From: Streptomyces sp. NBC_00162
Lineage (GTDB): Bacteria; Actinomycetota; Actinomycetes; Streptomycetales; Streptomycetaceae
Direction: 5' to 3'
Assembly (NCBI RefSeq): GCF_024611995.1
Contig: NZ_CP102509.1
Span: 4,712,001-4,776,000 of the forward strand
Length of the DNA: 64,000 nucleotides
The translations under genes and the position numbers were made by a program. The notes below the pieces were generated by a model that saw only the letters and a program-made list of their open reading frames with translations, searched no databases and was not told the DNA's origin. Positions 52,240-60,824 of this stretch are shown in pieces (the first letter of the stretch is position 1; every line of letters starts with the position of its first letter).

Positions 52240-53409
52240 GTGGCTCGATCGAAGTCGTGTGAAACACCGGAGTCCGTGGCGACCGGGGCGGGGACCACGT
52301 CCGCGGCGCCGGTCGGGGGCGGTGGCGGACGTCCACTGATCATCACCGAGGATCCCCTGCTGCTCGACGACCTGCTGCGGCTGTGCGCCGCCGCGGGCGC
52401 CGAGCCGCACGTGCACCACGAGGTGCCGGAGCCGAGCGATGTGGGCGGCCCCGGCGGGAGCGTCGGCTGGGAGTCCGCGCCGCTGGTGCTGGTCGGGGAC
52501 GACGCGGCCCGGCGGGTGCGCGGGGCGCCGCGCAGGGACGGCGTGTTCCTCGTCGGCCGGGACCTGGACGACCCCGGTGTGTGGCAGCGGGCGGTGGAGA
52601 TCGGCGCCGAGGAGGTGCTGAGGCTCCCCGACGCCGAGAGCCGCCTGGTCGACCGCATCGCCGACGTGGTGGAGGGAGCCGGGCGGCCCGCACTCGCCGT
52701 CGGAGTGATCGGCGGCAGCGGCGGGGCCGGGGCCTCCACCCTCGCCTGCGCACTCGCCCTACGGGCCGCGCGCACCGGCGAGCGGACCATCCTCATCGAC
52801 GGGGACCCGCTGGGCGGCGGCATGGACGTCCTGCTCGGGGGCGAGGCCGCCGAGGGCCTGCGCTGGCCCGACTTCGCGGGCTCGCGAGGACGGGTCGGCG
52901 CGGGAGCCCTGGAGGAGTCCCTGCCCGAACTGCATGCCCTGCGCGTGCTCAGCTGGGACCGCGGGGACCGGGTGGTGGTGCCGCCCGCCGCGATGCGGTC
53001 GGTGGTGGCCGCAGCGCGCCGCCGGGGCGGGGTCGTGGTGGTCGACCTCCCGCGGAGGGTGGACGAAACCGTGGCAGAGGTGCTGGCCCAGCTCGACCTG
53101 GTGCTGATGGTGGTGCCGGGCGAACTGCGGGCGGTGGCCGCCGCGGGCCGGGTCGCGGCCGGAGTACGGATGGTGGCCCGGGACGTCCGCGTCGTCGTAC
53201 GGGGGCGCTGCCCGGGCGGCCTCGAACCGGAGGCCGTGGCCGCGCTCCTGGGAGCGCCGCTGGCCGGGGAGGTGCCGCTCGAGGTGGGGCTCCCGGGCCG
53301 GGTGGCCGAGGGGGAACCACCGGGGGCGCAGGGGCGGGGAGCGCTGGCCCGCTTCTGCGACGGCTTCTGGCAGCGCGCGCTCGGCTCCGCCCAGGGGGTG
53401 CCGGCATGA
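52240..53409 (+). CDS. ssd: Septum site-determining protein Ssd / CpaE-like (TadZ-type) protein
   Basis: A 389-residue MinD/ParA-superfamily protein starting GTG 52240. An N-terminal receiver-like domain (about residues 25-145) precedes a P-loop domain whose Walker A reads GGSGGAGASTLA, lacking the usual Lys. Next come DGDPLGGGMD and VVVDLPRRVDE. CpaE/TadZ proteins position Tad pilus machinery; the mycobacterial Ssd (Rv3660c) affects septation. The stop overlaps tadA (ATGA), so it opens the tad operon. Confidence 0.88.
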   Translation: MARSKSCETPESVATGAGTTSAAPVGGGGGRPLIITEDPLLLDDLLRLCAAAGAEPHVHHEVPEPSDVGGPGGSVGWESAPLVLVGDDAARRVRGAPRRDGVFLVGRDLDDPGVWQRAVEIGAEEVLRLPDAESRLVDRIADVVEGAGRPALAVGVIGGSGGAGASTLACALALRAARTGERTILIDGDPLGGGMDVLLGGEAAEGLRWPDFAGSRGRVGAGALEESLPELHALRVLSWDRGDRVVVPPAAMRSVVAAARRRGGVVVVDLPRRVDETVAEVLAQLDLVLMVVPGELRAVAAAGRVAAGVRMVARDVRVVVRGRCPGGLEPEAVAALLGAPLAGEVPLEVGLPGRVAEGEPPGAQGRGALARFCDGFWQRALGSAQGVPA

Positions 53410-54554
53410 GCGCCGTGCTGCTGGACGCGGTGCGCCGGCGGCTCGCCGAGACCGGGGCGGAGCCGACCCCGGCGCGGGTGGCGGCGGCCCTGCGGGCGCA
53501 GGGCCGACTGCTGGGTGACGCGGAAGTGCTCGGTGTCGCCGCCGAGTTATGGTCCGAGCTGGTCGGCGCGGGCCCGCTGGAGCCACTGCTCGCCGATCCG
53601 GAGGTCACCGACGTGCTGGTGGCGGCCCCCGACCGGGTGTGGGTGGACCGGGGCGGCGGGCTGGAGCTGACCGGGGTGACCTTCGAGGGCCCCGAGGCCG
53701 TGCGCAGGCTCGCCCAGCGGCTGGCCGCCGTGGCGGGACGCCGGCTGGACGACGCCCGGCCCTGGGTGGACGCCCGGATGCCGGACGGCACCCGGCTGCA
53801 CGCGGTGCTCCCACCGGTGTCGGTCGGGTCTGCCTGCCTTTCGCTGCGCGTGGTGCGGCCGCGGGCCTTCACGCTGGAGAAGCTCGTCGCGGCGGGCACA
53901 CTGCCGCCCGGCGGACACCGGCTGCTCCGGGAAATGGTCGAGGCCCGGCTGTCCTTCCTCGTCTCGGGCGGGACCGGAACGGGCAAGACCACCCTGCTCA
54001 GTGCCCTGTTGGGCCTGGTCGGCCCAGGTGAGCGGATCGTGCTGGCCGAGGATTCGGCCGAGCTGCGCCCCGACCATCCGCACGTGGTGCGGCTGGAGAC
54101 CCGGCCCGCCAACCAGGAGGGCGCGGGCCTGGTCACGCTGGCCGATCTGGTGCGGCAGGCGCTGCGGATGCGCCCCGACCGGCTGGTGGTCGGCGAGGTC
54201 CGTGGACCCGAGGTCGCGGATCTCCTGGCGGCTTTGAACACGGGACACGAGGGAGGCTGCGGCACGGTCCATGCCAATGCCGCCGCCCACGTGCCGGCCC
54301 GACTCGAGGCTCTGGGGACGGCCGCCGGGCTCGACCGGGCCGCCCTGCACAGCCAGTTGGCGGCAGCGCTGACCCTGGTGGTCCACCTCGTAAGGGACCG
54401 GGAAGGGCGGCGCCGGGTGGCCGAGGTGCACGTGCTGGAGCGGGATGCCGCCGGGCTGGTGGTCACCGTACCGGCGCTGCGCTGGGCCGCGCGGGGCTTC
54501 GTACGGGAGCGGGGCTGGGAGCGGCTGCGTCCGTTGCTGCGAGGTGTCCGGTGA
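53406..54554 (+). CDS. tadA: TadA/CpaF secretion ATPase, contains a TTA codon
   Basis: A 382-residue type II/IV secretion ATPase that powers pilin assembly or secretion. Walker A SGGTGTGKTTLL (about residue 182), the Asp box VLAEDSAEL, Walker B RLVVGEVRGPE and the His box GTVHAN are all present. An N-terminal domain (about 1-110) has LADPEVTDVLV. Codon 48 (53547-53549) is TTA, the leucine codon read by the bldA tRNA, so translation may be developmentally gated. It overlaps ssd and tadB by 4 bases. Confidence 0.94.
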   Translation: MSAVLLDAVRRRLAETGAEPTPARVAAALRAQGRLLGDAEVLGVAAELWSELVGAGPLEPLLADPEVTDVLVAAPDRVWVDRGGGLELTGVTFEGPEAVRRLAQRLAAVAGRRLDDARPWVDARMPDGTRLHAVLPPVSVGSACLSLRVVRPRAFTLEKLVAAGTLPPGGHRLLREMVEARLSFLVSGGTGTGKTTLLSALLGLVGPGERIVLAEDSAELRPDHPHVVRLETRPANQEGAGLVTLADLVRQALRMRPDRLVVGEVRGPEVADLLAALNTGHEGGCGTVHANAAAHVPARLEALGTAAGLDRAALHSQLAAALTLVVHLVRDREGRRRVAEVHVLERDAAGLVVTVPALRWAARGFVRERGWERLRPLLRGVR

Positions 54555-55435
54555 GCCCCGGGGCGGCGCTGCCCGTGCCGGTGTTCGCCGGGGTGCTGTG
54601 TGCCGGGGCGGCCGCCTGGGGGCTGACCGGCGGAGACCGGGTGTCGCGGCGGGCCCGGGTGGTGCTGGCCGGGGGTGGTCCGGTGGTGCCTCGCGGGCCG
54701 GCCCCCCTGGAGCGGCTGCTGGTCGCCGTACGGGTCCGGTCGGCGCGGTGGCGGGAGTGGGCCGGCCTCGGGGCCGGGCTGCTGGTCGCGGTGCTCGGCG
54801 GGTCGGTGATCCCCGTGCTGGCCGGGGCCGTCGCGGTGCCGCTGGTGCGCCGGTGGCTGCGGACACGGGCGCGGGAGCGGGACCGGGCGGCGAGGGCCGC
54901 CGAGGTCGTGGCGCTGTGCGGTGCGGTGGTGGGGGAGCTGCGGGCGGGAGCCCAGCCCGGGCAGGCCCTGACGGCCGCGATACGGCGGACGGAGCCCGGC
55001 TCCGGTGGTCCCGGGGCGGCGGAGGCAGGGGTGCTGGCCGCCGCGGCGTTCGGCGGGGACGTGCCGGGGGCGATGCGCCAGGCGGCCCGCGAGCCCGGCG
55101 CGGAAGGACTGGCGGGGATGGCTGCCTGCTGGCGGGTCTCGGTGGACGGCGGTGCGGGCCTGGCCGCCGGGCTGGACCGGCTGGAAGGCGCTCTGCGGGC
55201 CGAGCGGGACCGGCAGGAGTCGCTGCGGGCCCAGCTGGCGGGGGCGCGGTCCACGGCGGTGGTGCTCGCCCTGCTGCCCCTTGTTGGCCTGCTGATCGGC
55301 ACCGGGCTGGGTGCGGATCCGCTGCGCGTGCTGCTGCACACCCCGATCGGGTGGGGCTGCCTGGTCGCGGGCGCACTGCTGGAGGCGCTGGGGCTGCTGT
55401 GGTGCCGGCGGATCGTACGGATGGGGGAGCGGTGA
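54551..55435 (+). CDS. tadB: TadB-like inner-membrane platform protein
   Basis: A 294-residue type II secretion F-domain protein starting GTG 54551 (GTGA overlap with tadA). N-terminal helices (about residues 5-22 and 72-98), a cytosolic helical F domain (about 120-215, including AVVGELRAGAQPGQAL and GLDRLEGALRAERDRQ) and C-terminal helices (about 235-290) match TadB. It would form the assembly platform with TadC. Confidence 0.88.
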   Translation: MSPGAALPVPVFAGVLCAGAAAWGLTGGDRVSRRARVVLAGGGPVVPRGPAPLERLLVAVRVRSARWREWAGLGAGLLVAVLGGSVIPVLAGAVAVPLVRRWLRTRARERDRAARAAEVVALCGAVVGELRAGAQPGQALTAAIRRTEPGSGGPGAAEAGVLAAAAFGGDVPGAMRQAAREPGAEGLAGMAACWRVSVDGGAGLAAGLDRLEGALRAERDRQESLRAQLAGARSTAVVLALLPLVGLLIGTGLGADPLRVLLHTPIGWGCLVAGALLEALGLLWCRRIVRMGER

Positions 55436-56211
55436 TGGGCGGCTTCGCGGTCCACAGGCTGGGGATCGTGCTGTGTCTGGCGGTGGCGGCGCTGACTGCG
55501 GTGTCCGCGCTTGCGGCGCGGCTGCGCGAGCGGCGGGCCCGGCGCAGGATCGGGCTCCTGCTCGGGGTGCGGCCGGGCCCGCGGGAGCCGGTGTGGCGTG
55601 CCCGGTTGCGCGGCGCGGCGGCCGGGTGGGCCGCACCGGCCGCGGCGCTGCTGGCGGGCTGGGTGCTCGTCGGCGGTGTGGCCGGTGTGGCCGTCGGTGG
55701 TCTGGCGGCGCTCGGAGCGCGGCGCTGGCAGACCAGGGCGCGCCCGTCGGCGGGGGTGGATCCACGGGAGGTGGAGCGCCAGCTGCCGTTCGCCGCCGAT
55801 CTGTTGGCCGCGTGTCTGGCGGCCGGGGCCGGTCCGGTGGAGGCCGCCGAGGTCGTGGGGGAGTCGCTGGGCGGCCCGGTGGGCGAGCGGCTGGCGCGGG
55901 CCGGGGCGGAGCTGCGGCTCGGCGGTGAACCGGGAGCCGGGTGGGGGAGGTTAGCGGAGATACCGGGCGCCCGTGCCCTCGCGGAATGCCTGGAGCGGGC
56001 AGCCCGGACGGGGGCTCCCGCATCGGAACCGGTCTCCCGGCTCGCGTCGGCCCTCCGGGAGGACCGGGGCCGGCAGGCGGGCGCCAGGGCGCAGCGGGCG
56101 GCGGTGCTCATCACGGCCCCGGTGGGGCTGTGTTTCCTCCCCGCATTTCTGGCGATCGGGGTCGCACCGGTGGTGATCGGAATGGCCTCCGGCCTTCTCT
56201 CGAACACCTGA
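55435..56211 (+). CDS. tadC: TadC-like inner-membrane platform protein, contains a TTA codon
   Basis: A 258-residue F-domain protein starting ATG 55435, one base overlapping tadB. N-terminal helices (about residues 7-25 and 60-88), a central helical F domain (LPFAADLLAACLAAGAGPVEAAEVVG) and a C-terminal helix pair (about 222-255) are visible. Codon 173 (55951-55953) is TTA, the second such codon in the operon. Neighbouring leucines are nearly all CTG/CTC, so the codon stands out. Confidence 0.88.
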   Translation: MGGFAVHRLGIVLCLAVAALTAVSALAARLRERRARRRIGLLLGVRPGPREPVWRARLRGAAAGWAAPAAALLAGWVLVGGVAGVAVGGLAALGARRWQTRARPSAGVDPREVERQLPFAADLLAACLAAGAGPVEAAEVVGESLGGPVGERLARAGAELRLGGEPGAGWGRLAEIPGARALAECLERAARTGAPASEPVSRLASALREDRGRQAGARAQRAAVLITAPVGLCFLPAFLAIGVAPVVIGMASGLLSNT

Positions 56212-56260
56212 CGTCACATTAACCACTTGCATCAACAACGGAAATCAACAGGAGGTTGCC

Positions 56261-56458
56261 ATGAGGATCATCTGGTTTCGTGTGCGGACGGCACTGCGCG
56301 GTCGCGGAGGCGATGCGGGGATGTCCACTTCGGAATACGCCATGGGCACGATCGCGGCCTGTGCGTTCGCCGCTGTTCTGTACAAGGTGGTGACGAGTGA
56401 AGTGGTCTCCACGGCCCTTCAGTCGACCATCGGGAAGGCACTCGATGTGCCGTTCTGA
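56261..56458 (+). CDS. Flp-type pilin (DUF4244 family)
   Basis: A 65-residue prepilin behind AGGAGG. A basic leader ends in Gly before MSTSEY, so cleavage would give mature residues M1..E5-Y6, the Glu5-Tyr6 pattern of Flp pilins. A hydrophobic helix (AMGTIAACAFAAVLYKVV) follows, then a short tail to VPF. This would be the major pilus or pseudopilus subunit of the Tad machine. No prepilin peptidase is encoded nearby. Confidence 0.87.
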   Translation: MRIIWFRVRTALRGRGGDAGMSTSEYAMGTIAACAFAAVLYKVVTSEVVSTALQSTIGKALDVPF

Positions 56459-56831
56459 GGGCGACTCCGGAGCAGGGCGGAAAAGGAGAGACCGGGGATA
56501 TGTGACGGCGGAGGCGGCCCTGGTGATCCCGGCTCTGGTCCTCTTCGCCGCGCTGCTGGTGTGGGCGCTGATGGCGGCGGCCGCGCAGATCCGGTGTGTG
56601 GACGCGGCCCGGGCCGGCGCCCGGGCGGCGGCCCGGTCGGAGCCCGTGGAGGTGGCGGTGGCGGCGGCCCGGGCGGCCGCGCCGTCGGGGGCTCGAGTGG
56701 AGCTGGAGCGGGAGGGAGATCTCTGGCGGGTGCGGGTGGCGGCCCCGGCTCCGGGCCCGCGCGGACTGCCGGTACGGCTCGGGGCGCAGGCGGTGGCCCT
56801 GGCGGAGGACAGCGTGGGGCCGCCGCCGTGA
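56445..56831 (+). CDS. TadE-like pseudopilin
   Basis: A 128-residue protein starting ATG 56445 (GGAAGG 6 bases upstream) and overlapping the pilin gene by 14 bases. A basic leader ends RRDRG before YVTAEAALVIPALVLFAALLVWAL, giving a processing site with Glu at +5 as in prepilins. The rest is an Ala/Arg-rich external domain (AARAGARAAARSEP). TadE proteins are minor pseudopilins of the same apparatus. Confidence 0.85.
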   Translation: MCRSEGDSGAGRKRRDRGYVTAEAALVIPALVLFAALLVWALMAAAAQIRCVDAARAGARAAARSEPVEVAVAAARAAAPSGARVELEREGDLWRVRVAAPAPGPRGLPVRLGAQAVALAEDSVGPPP

Positions 56832-57181
56832 GCCGGGACCGGGGTTCGGCGACCGTGTGGGCGGTGCTGGTGGCGACGGTGCTGGGGGCGGTGTTCGGCG
56901 GTGTGCTGCTGCTCGGTCAGGCGGTGGTGGCCCGGCATCGGGCGGCGGTCGCCGCGGACCTGGCGGCCCTCGCGGCGGCGGCGTACTGGGCCCACGGGCC
57001 GGAGACGGCCTGTGCCGCGGCGCTGCGGGTGGCCCGGGCGCAGGACGCGACCCTGGCCGCCTGCAGCCTCCGGGGCGAGGTCGCGGAGGTCACGGCCCGC
57101 CCGGCGGCCGGGACCTTCACCCCGGCGATCCGGGCCCGTGCGGGTCCGCCTCGGGAGGGGATTGCGCCAGGAGACGGGTGA
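56828..57181 (+). CDS. TadG/Rv3654c-like secreted protein
   Basis: A 117-residue protein starting GTG 56828 (GTGA overlap). The leader SRDRG precedes SATVWAVLVATVLGAVFGGVLLLGQAVV, a prepilin-like segment with Trp instead of Glu at +5, then ADLAALAAAAYWAHGPETAC and a short Cys-containing domain. The actinobacterial family is sometimes annotated as a helicase/secretion-neighbourhood TadE-like protein. The 3' end overlaps the convergent helicase gene by 65 bases. Confidence 0.8.
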   Translation: MSRDRGSATVWAVLVATVLGAVFGGVLLLGQAVVARHRAAVAADLAALAAAAYWAHGPETACAAALRVARAQDATLAACSLRGEVAEVTARPAAGTFTPAIRARAGPPREGIAPGDG

Positions 57182-59603
57182 GGAGGCGGATGGCGCCGCG
57201 CTTGTGGAGCGGGTCGTTGCCGTTGCCGCACTTGGGCGACTGGATGCAGGAAGGGCAGCCGGCCTCGCATTCGCAGGCCGCGATGGCGTCGCGGGTCGCC
57301 GTCAGCCAGGCGCGGGCGGTGTGGAAGGCCCGCTCCGCGAATCCGGCGCCGCCGGGGTGGCCGTCGTAGACGAAGACCGTGGGGAGGAGGGTGTCGGGAT
57401 GCAGCGGCACGGAGACGCCGCCGATGTCCCAGCGGTCGCAGGTGGCGAACAGCGGGAGCAGGCCGATGGAGGCGTGCTCGGCGGCGTGCAGGGCGCCGCC
57501 GAGGATCTCCGGGTTGATCCGGGCCTCGTCGAGCTGGTCCTCGGTGACGGTCCACCACACGGCCCGGGTGCGCAGGGTGCGGGGCGGCAGGTCCAGCTTG
57601 GTCTCGCCCAGCACCTCGCCGGTGATCAGCTTGCGGCGCAGATAGGAGACGACCTGGTTGGTGACCTCGACCGAGCCGTAGCAGAGCCGGGCCGGGCCCC
57701 ACGGGACCTCGGTCTCGGTCTCCAGGACGGAGATGGAGGTGGTGTCGCGGGCGGTGGTGGAGAAGGGCGGGTTCGCCTCTTCCACGAGGGCCACCGAATC
57801 CTCGAGGTCCAGGTGCTTCACGAGATACGTGCGGCCCTGGTGGAGGTGGACGGCCCCGTCGTGGACGGCGGTGTGGGCGGCCGACTCGTCGACCGTGCCC
57901 AGCAGCCGCCCGGTCGAGGCCTCGACGATCTGCACCGGGCGGCCGCCGCCGCCCCGGATGTCGGTCAGGTCCGAGGCCCGCTCCCGGCGGGTCCAGTGCC
58001 AGGCCGTGGCCCGCCGGCGGAGCAGTTTCGCCGCTTCGAGCTGGGGGAGGAGGTCCTTGGTCGCCGGGCCGAAGAGCTCCAGGTCCGTATCGGTCAGCGG
58101 GAGCTCCGCCGCGGCCGCGCACAGGTGGGGGGCGAGGACGTACGGGTTGTCGGGGTCCAGCACGGTGGCTTCCACGGGCTGCCGGAACAGCGCCTCGGGG
58201 TGGTGGACGAGGTAGGTGTCCAGCGGGTCGTCGCGGGCGATCAGCACGGCCAGGGCGCCCTGGCCCGAGCGCCCGGCCCGGCCCGCCTGCTGCCACAGGG
58301 AGGCCCTGGTGCCCGGGTACCCGGTGATCAGGACGGCGTCCAGGCCCGAGACGTCCACGCCCAGCTCCAGGGCGGTCGTGGCGGCCAGGCCCAGCAGCTC
58401 GCCGGAGTGCAGGGCCCGCTCCAGAGCCCGGCGCTCCTCGGGCAGATAGCCGCCCCGGTAGGCGGCGACCCGCCGGGCCAGTGAGCGGTCCACCTCGGAG
58501 AGTCGTTCCTGGGTGATCACGGAGATCAGCTCGGCGCCGCGCCGGGAGCGCACGAAGGCGACCGTACGGACCCCCTGGAGGACCAGGTCGGTCAGCAGGT
58601 CCGCGGTCTCGGCCGTGGCCGTACGGCGTACGGGCGCGCCCTTCTCGCCCCGCAGCTCGGTGAGGAGCGGCGGCTCCCAGAGGGCGAAGACCACCTCGCC
58701 GCGCGGCGAGGCGTCGTCGGTGATCTCGATCACGCGGGTTCCGGTCAGCCGGGAGGCTGCCGCCGCCGGGTCGCTGGCCGTGGCCGAGGCCAGCAGGAAC
58801 ACCGGATCGGAGCCGTAGCGGGCGCACAGCCGCCGCAGCCGGCGCAGCACCTGGGCCACGTGCGAGCCGAAGACCCCGCGGTAGGTGTGGCACTCGTCGA
58901 TCACGACGTAGCGCAGGGCCTTCAGGAAGGAGGACCAGCGCGGGTGGGCCGGGAGGATGCCGCGGTGCAGCATGTCGGGGTTGGTGAGGACGTAATTGGC
59001 GTACTGACGCACCCATTCGCGTTCTTCTACCGGCGTGTCGCCGTCGTACACGGCGGGGCGGACGGCGTTGCCGAGCGGGGCGGCCAGTTCCCGTACGGCG
59101 CGCCGCTGATCGGCCGCCAGGGCCTTGGTGGGGGCCAGGTACAGGGCGGTGGCACCCCTGCCGTTCGGGGCCTCGGCGCCGTCCGCGAGGGCGGAGAGCA
59201 CGGGCGCCAGATAGGCCAGCGACTTGCCCGAGGCGGTGCCGGTGGCGACGACCACGGACTCGCCGTCCAGGGCGTGCTCGGCCGCCGCGGCCTGGTGTTC
59301 CCACGGATGGCCGATCCCGGCTGCCTGAATTGCGGCTACGACATCCGTTCGGATGCGGTCGGGCCAGACTGCATGACGGCCCTCCCGAGGGGGCAAGTGC
59401 TCCGTATGGGTGATGCGCGCAGCCCGGGAAGACCCCCGTGACAGCCGGTCGAGGACCGTGCCGGGGGTGGGTCGAGGGTCCGCGGGTGCCGTGGGCCGAC
59501 CGGGACGGTGAGTATTGGCCATTGGAACCGAGTGTGTCACTGGCGTGCGGGACAATGGTCCCAAGGCGTCGTGCGCGCCTGCCGGTAAGTGATTGAATGC
59601 CAT
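57117..59603 (-). CDS. DEAD/DEAH helicase with DUF1998 (MrfA/YprA-like), contains a TTA codon
   Basis: An 828-residue superfamily-2 helicase. Walker A is ATGTASGKS (about residue 112), DEAH-type box IDECHTYRG, motif III ASATASDP, motif VI QQAGRAGRSG. The C-terminal DUF1998 region has a four-cysteine cluster (CECEAGCPSCIQSPKC) near the end, as in the MrfA DNA-repair helicases; the syntenic gene is Rv3649. With start ATG 59603 the sixth codon (59586-59588) is TTA, so bldA may control it. The alternative ATG 59522 would exclude the TTA. Confidence 0.92.
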   Translation of the reverse strand: MAFNHLPAGAHDALGPLSRTPVTHSVPMANTHRPGRPTAPADPRPTPGTVLDRLSRGSSRAARITHTEHLPPREGRHAVWPDRIRTDVVAAIQAAGIGHPWEHQAAAAEHALDGESVVVATGTASGKSLAYLAPVLSALADGAEAPNGRGATALYLAPTKALAADQRRAVRELAAPLGNAVRPAVYDGDTPVEEREWVRQYANYVLTNPDMLHRGILPAHPRWSSFLKALRYVVIDECHTYRGVFGSHVAQVLRRLRRLCARYGSDPVFLLASATASDPAAAASRLTGTRVIEITDDASPRGEVVFALWEPPLLTELRGEKGAPVRRTATAETADLLTDLVLQGVRTVAFVRSRRGAELISVITQERLSEVDRSLARRVAAYRGGYLPEERRALERALHSGELLGLAATTALELGVDVSGLDAVLITGYPGTRASLWQQAGRAGRSGQGALAVLIARDDPLDTYLVHHPEALFRQPVEATVLDPDNPYVLAPHLCAAAAELPLTDTDLELFGPATKDLLPQLEAAKLLRRRATAWHWTRRERASDLTDIRGGGGRPVQIVEASTGRLLGTVDESAAHTAVHDGAVHLHQGRTYLVKHLDLEDSVALVEEANPPFSTTARDTTSISVLETETEVPWGPARLCYGSVEVTNQVVSYLRRKLITGEVLGETKLDLPPRTLRTRAVWWTVTEDQLDEARINPEILGGALHAAEHASIGLLPLFATCDRWDIGGVSVPLHPDTLLPTVFVYDGHPGGAGFAERAFHTARAWLTATRDAIAACECEAGCPSCIQSPKCGNGNDPLHKRGAIRLLTRLLAQSPPEADPHGPGSPG

Positions 59604-59684
59604 CGCGGCAGCCAATCCCTCGCCTACCTTCGGGTGGGGAGGCCCCTGGGGGGCGCCGCTCGATAGCAAGGTGCTGGAGGATCC

Positions 59685-60026
59685 GTGGACCTGTCCCTGT
59701 CGACTCGCACTGTCGGCGACCGTACGGTCGTAGAGGTCGGTGGCGAGATTGATGTGTATACCGCGCCCAAGCTGCGCGAGCAGTTGGTCGAGTTGGTGAA
59801 CGACGGCAGCTACCACCTGGTTGTCGACATGGAGCGAGTGGACTTCCTCGACTCCACCGGACTTGGTGTGCTCGTGGGAGGCCTCAAGCGCGTCCGCGCG
59901 CACGAGGGTTCGCTGCGTCTGGTGTGCAACCAGGAGCGCATCCTGAAGATCTTCCGCATCACTGGTCTGACCAAGGTGTTCCCGATCCACACCTCCGTGG
60001 AAGACGCCGTCAACGCCACCGACTGA
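59685..60026 (+). CDS. bldG: Anti-sigma factor antagonist BldG
   Basis: A 113-residue STAS protein that essentially matches Streptomyces BldG, required for aerial mycelium and antibiotic production. The phosphorylated Ser lies in [11 protein letters not shown] (about residue 57). Start GTG 59685. It is controlled by phosphorylation by anti-sigma kinases, including the partner encoded next. Hairpins between bldG and the next gene explain the monocistronic transcript known from S. coelicolor. Confidence 0.97.
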   Translation: MDLSLSTRTVGDRTVVEVGGEIDVYTAPKLREQLVELVNDGSYHLVVDMERVDFLDSTGLGVLVGGLKRVRAHEGSLRLVCNQERILKIFRITGLTKVFPIHTSVEDAVNATD

Positions 60027-60027
60027 C

Positions 60028-60050
60028 GGCTCCCGAAGACTGGGAGCCGA
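60028..60050 (+). terminator. Attenuating hairpin between bldG and its partner gene
   Basis: CGGCTCCC / GGGAGCCG with a 7-base loop directly follows the bldG stop. A second hairpin, CCGGGCC / GGCCCGG, lies at 60068-60087. Confidence 0.65.
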
Positions 60051-60127
60051 AGAGGAGAGCGGGGGTACCGGGCCGCTGATGGCCCGGGCCCCTGTCCAGG
60101 CACGCCCGTAGTCCGAGGGGGACGCGC

Positions 60128-60568
60128 ATGGCCACAGTTGAACTGCGCTTCAGCGCCCAGCCCGAACACGTCCGGACGGCCCGCTTGGTCGCGGCCGCCG
60201 TGGCGCGCCGGGCCGGAGTGGAGGAAGCCGTCCTCGACGAGGTCCGCCTCGCCGTGGGCGAGGCCTGCTCGCGTGCCGTCGGACTGCACCGCAGCAACGG
60301 GCTGACCGCGCCCGTCCGGGTCGTCCTGACCGAGGAGGAGAAGGTGTTCTCCATCGAGGTCGGCGACGAGGTTCCCGGACCGGGCGGCGGCCCGGCCGAT
60401 GCCGTGTCCGGCATCGCGGCCGTCCTGGACCCCGACATCGAGGGCGAGGACGAGATGGGCCTCGCCGTGATCAGCGGGCTCGTCGACGACGTCGAGGTGA
60501 CCAGTGGGGAATCGGGCGGGACCATCCGGATGAGCTGGCCCGTCGCGGGGGGCTCCGACCTGCCGTAG
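60128..60568 (+). CDS. Putative anti-sigma factor (RsbW/SpoIIAB-like ATP-binding protein)
   Basis: A 146-residue HATPase-fold protein starting ATG 60128. The N-box region reads EVRLAVGEACSRAV, where a typical kinase has Asn, so kinase activity may be reduced. A G-box-like MGLAVISGLVDDV follows. By position it is the partner encoded downstream of bldG (SCO3548-like), partly co-transcribed with it through the intervening hairpins. Its sigma target is not evident. Confidence 0.88.
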   Translation: MATVELRFSAQPEHVRTARLVAAAVARRAGVEEAVLDEVRLAVGEACSRAVGLHRSNGLTAPVRVVLTEEEKVFSIEVGDEVPGPGGGPADAVSGIAAVLDPDIEGEDEMGLAVISGLVDDVEVTSGESGGTIRMSWPVAGGSDLP

Positions 60569-60610
60569 ATCCACAGCGCGCGGATTCCTTCGTATCTTCC
60601 GATCTTTATC

Positions 60611-60635
60611 AAGGCCCTGCTGAGCAGGGCCTTTT
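60611..60635 (+). terminator. Rho-independent terminator after the anti-sigma gene
   Basis: A perfect 10-base stem, AAGGCCCTGC / GCAGGGCCTT, with loop TGA, running into TTTT (60632-60635). The remaining bases to 60824 form the AT-rich hppA promoter area. Confidence 0.88.
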
Positions 60636-60824
60636 CCATTTCTCTAGATCAATGACCGGGCGTCAATGCCTTTGCCCCATTACTTCTTTCGGGGGTAATG
60701 GAGTGACGCGATCTATTGCTGAGGAGCGAGAGCACGCCAATTCCGTTTCCTGCGCACTGTTTTGATCAGGGTGCGCTCCCTACAATCCGTCCACATCTTG
60801 AGCTCATCACGTCAAGGAGGACGA

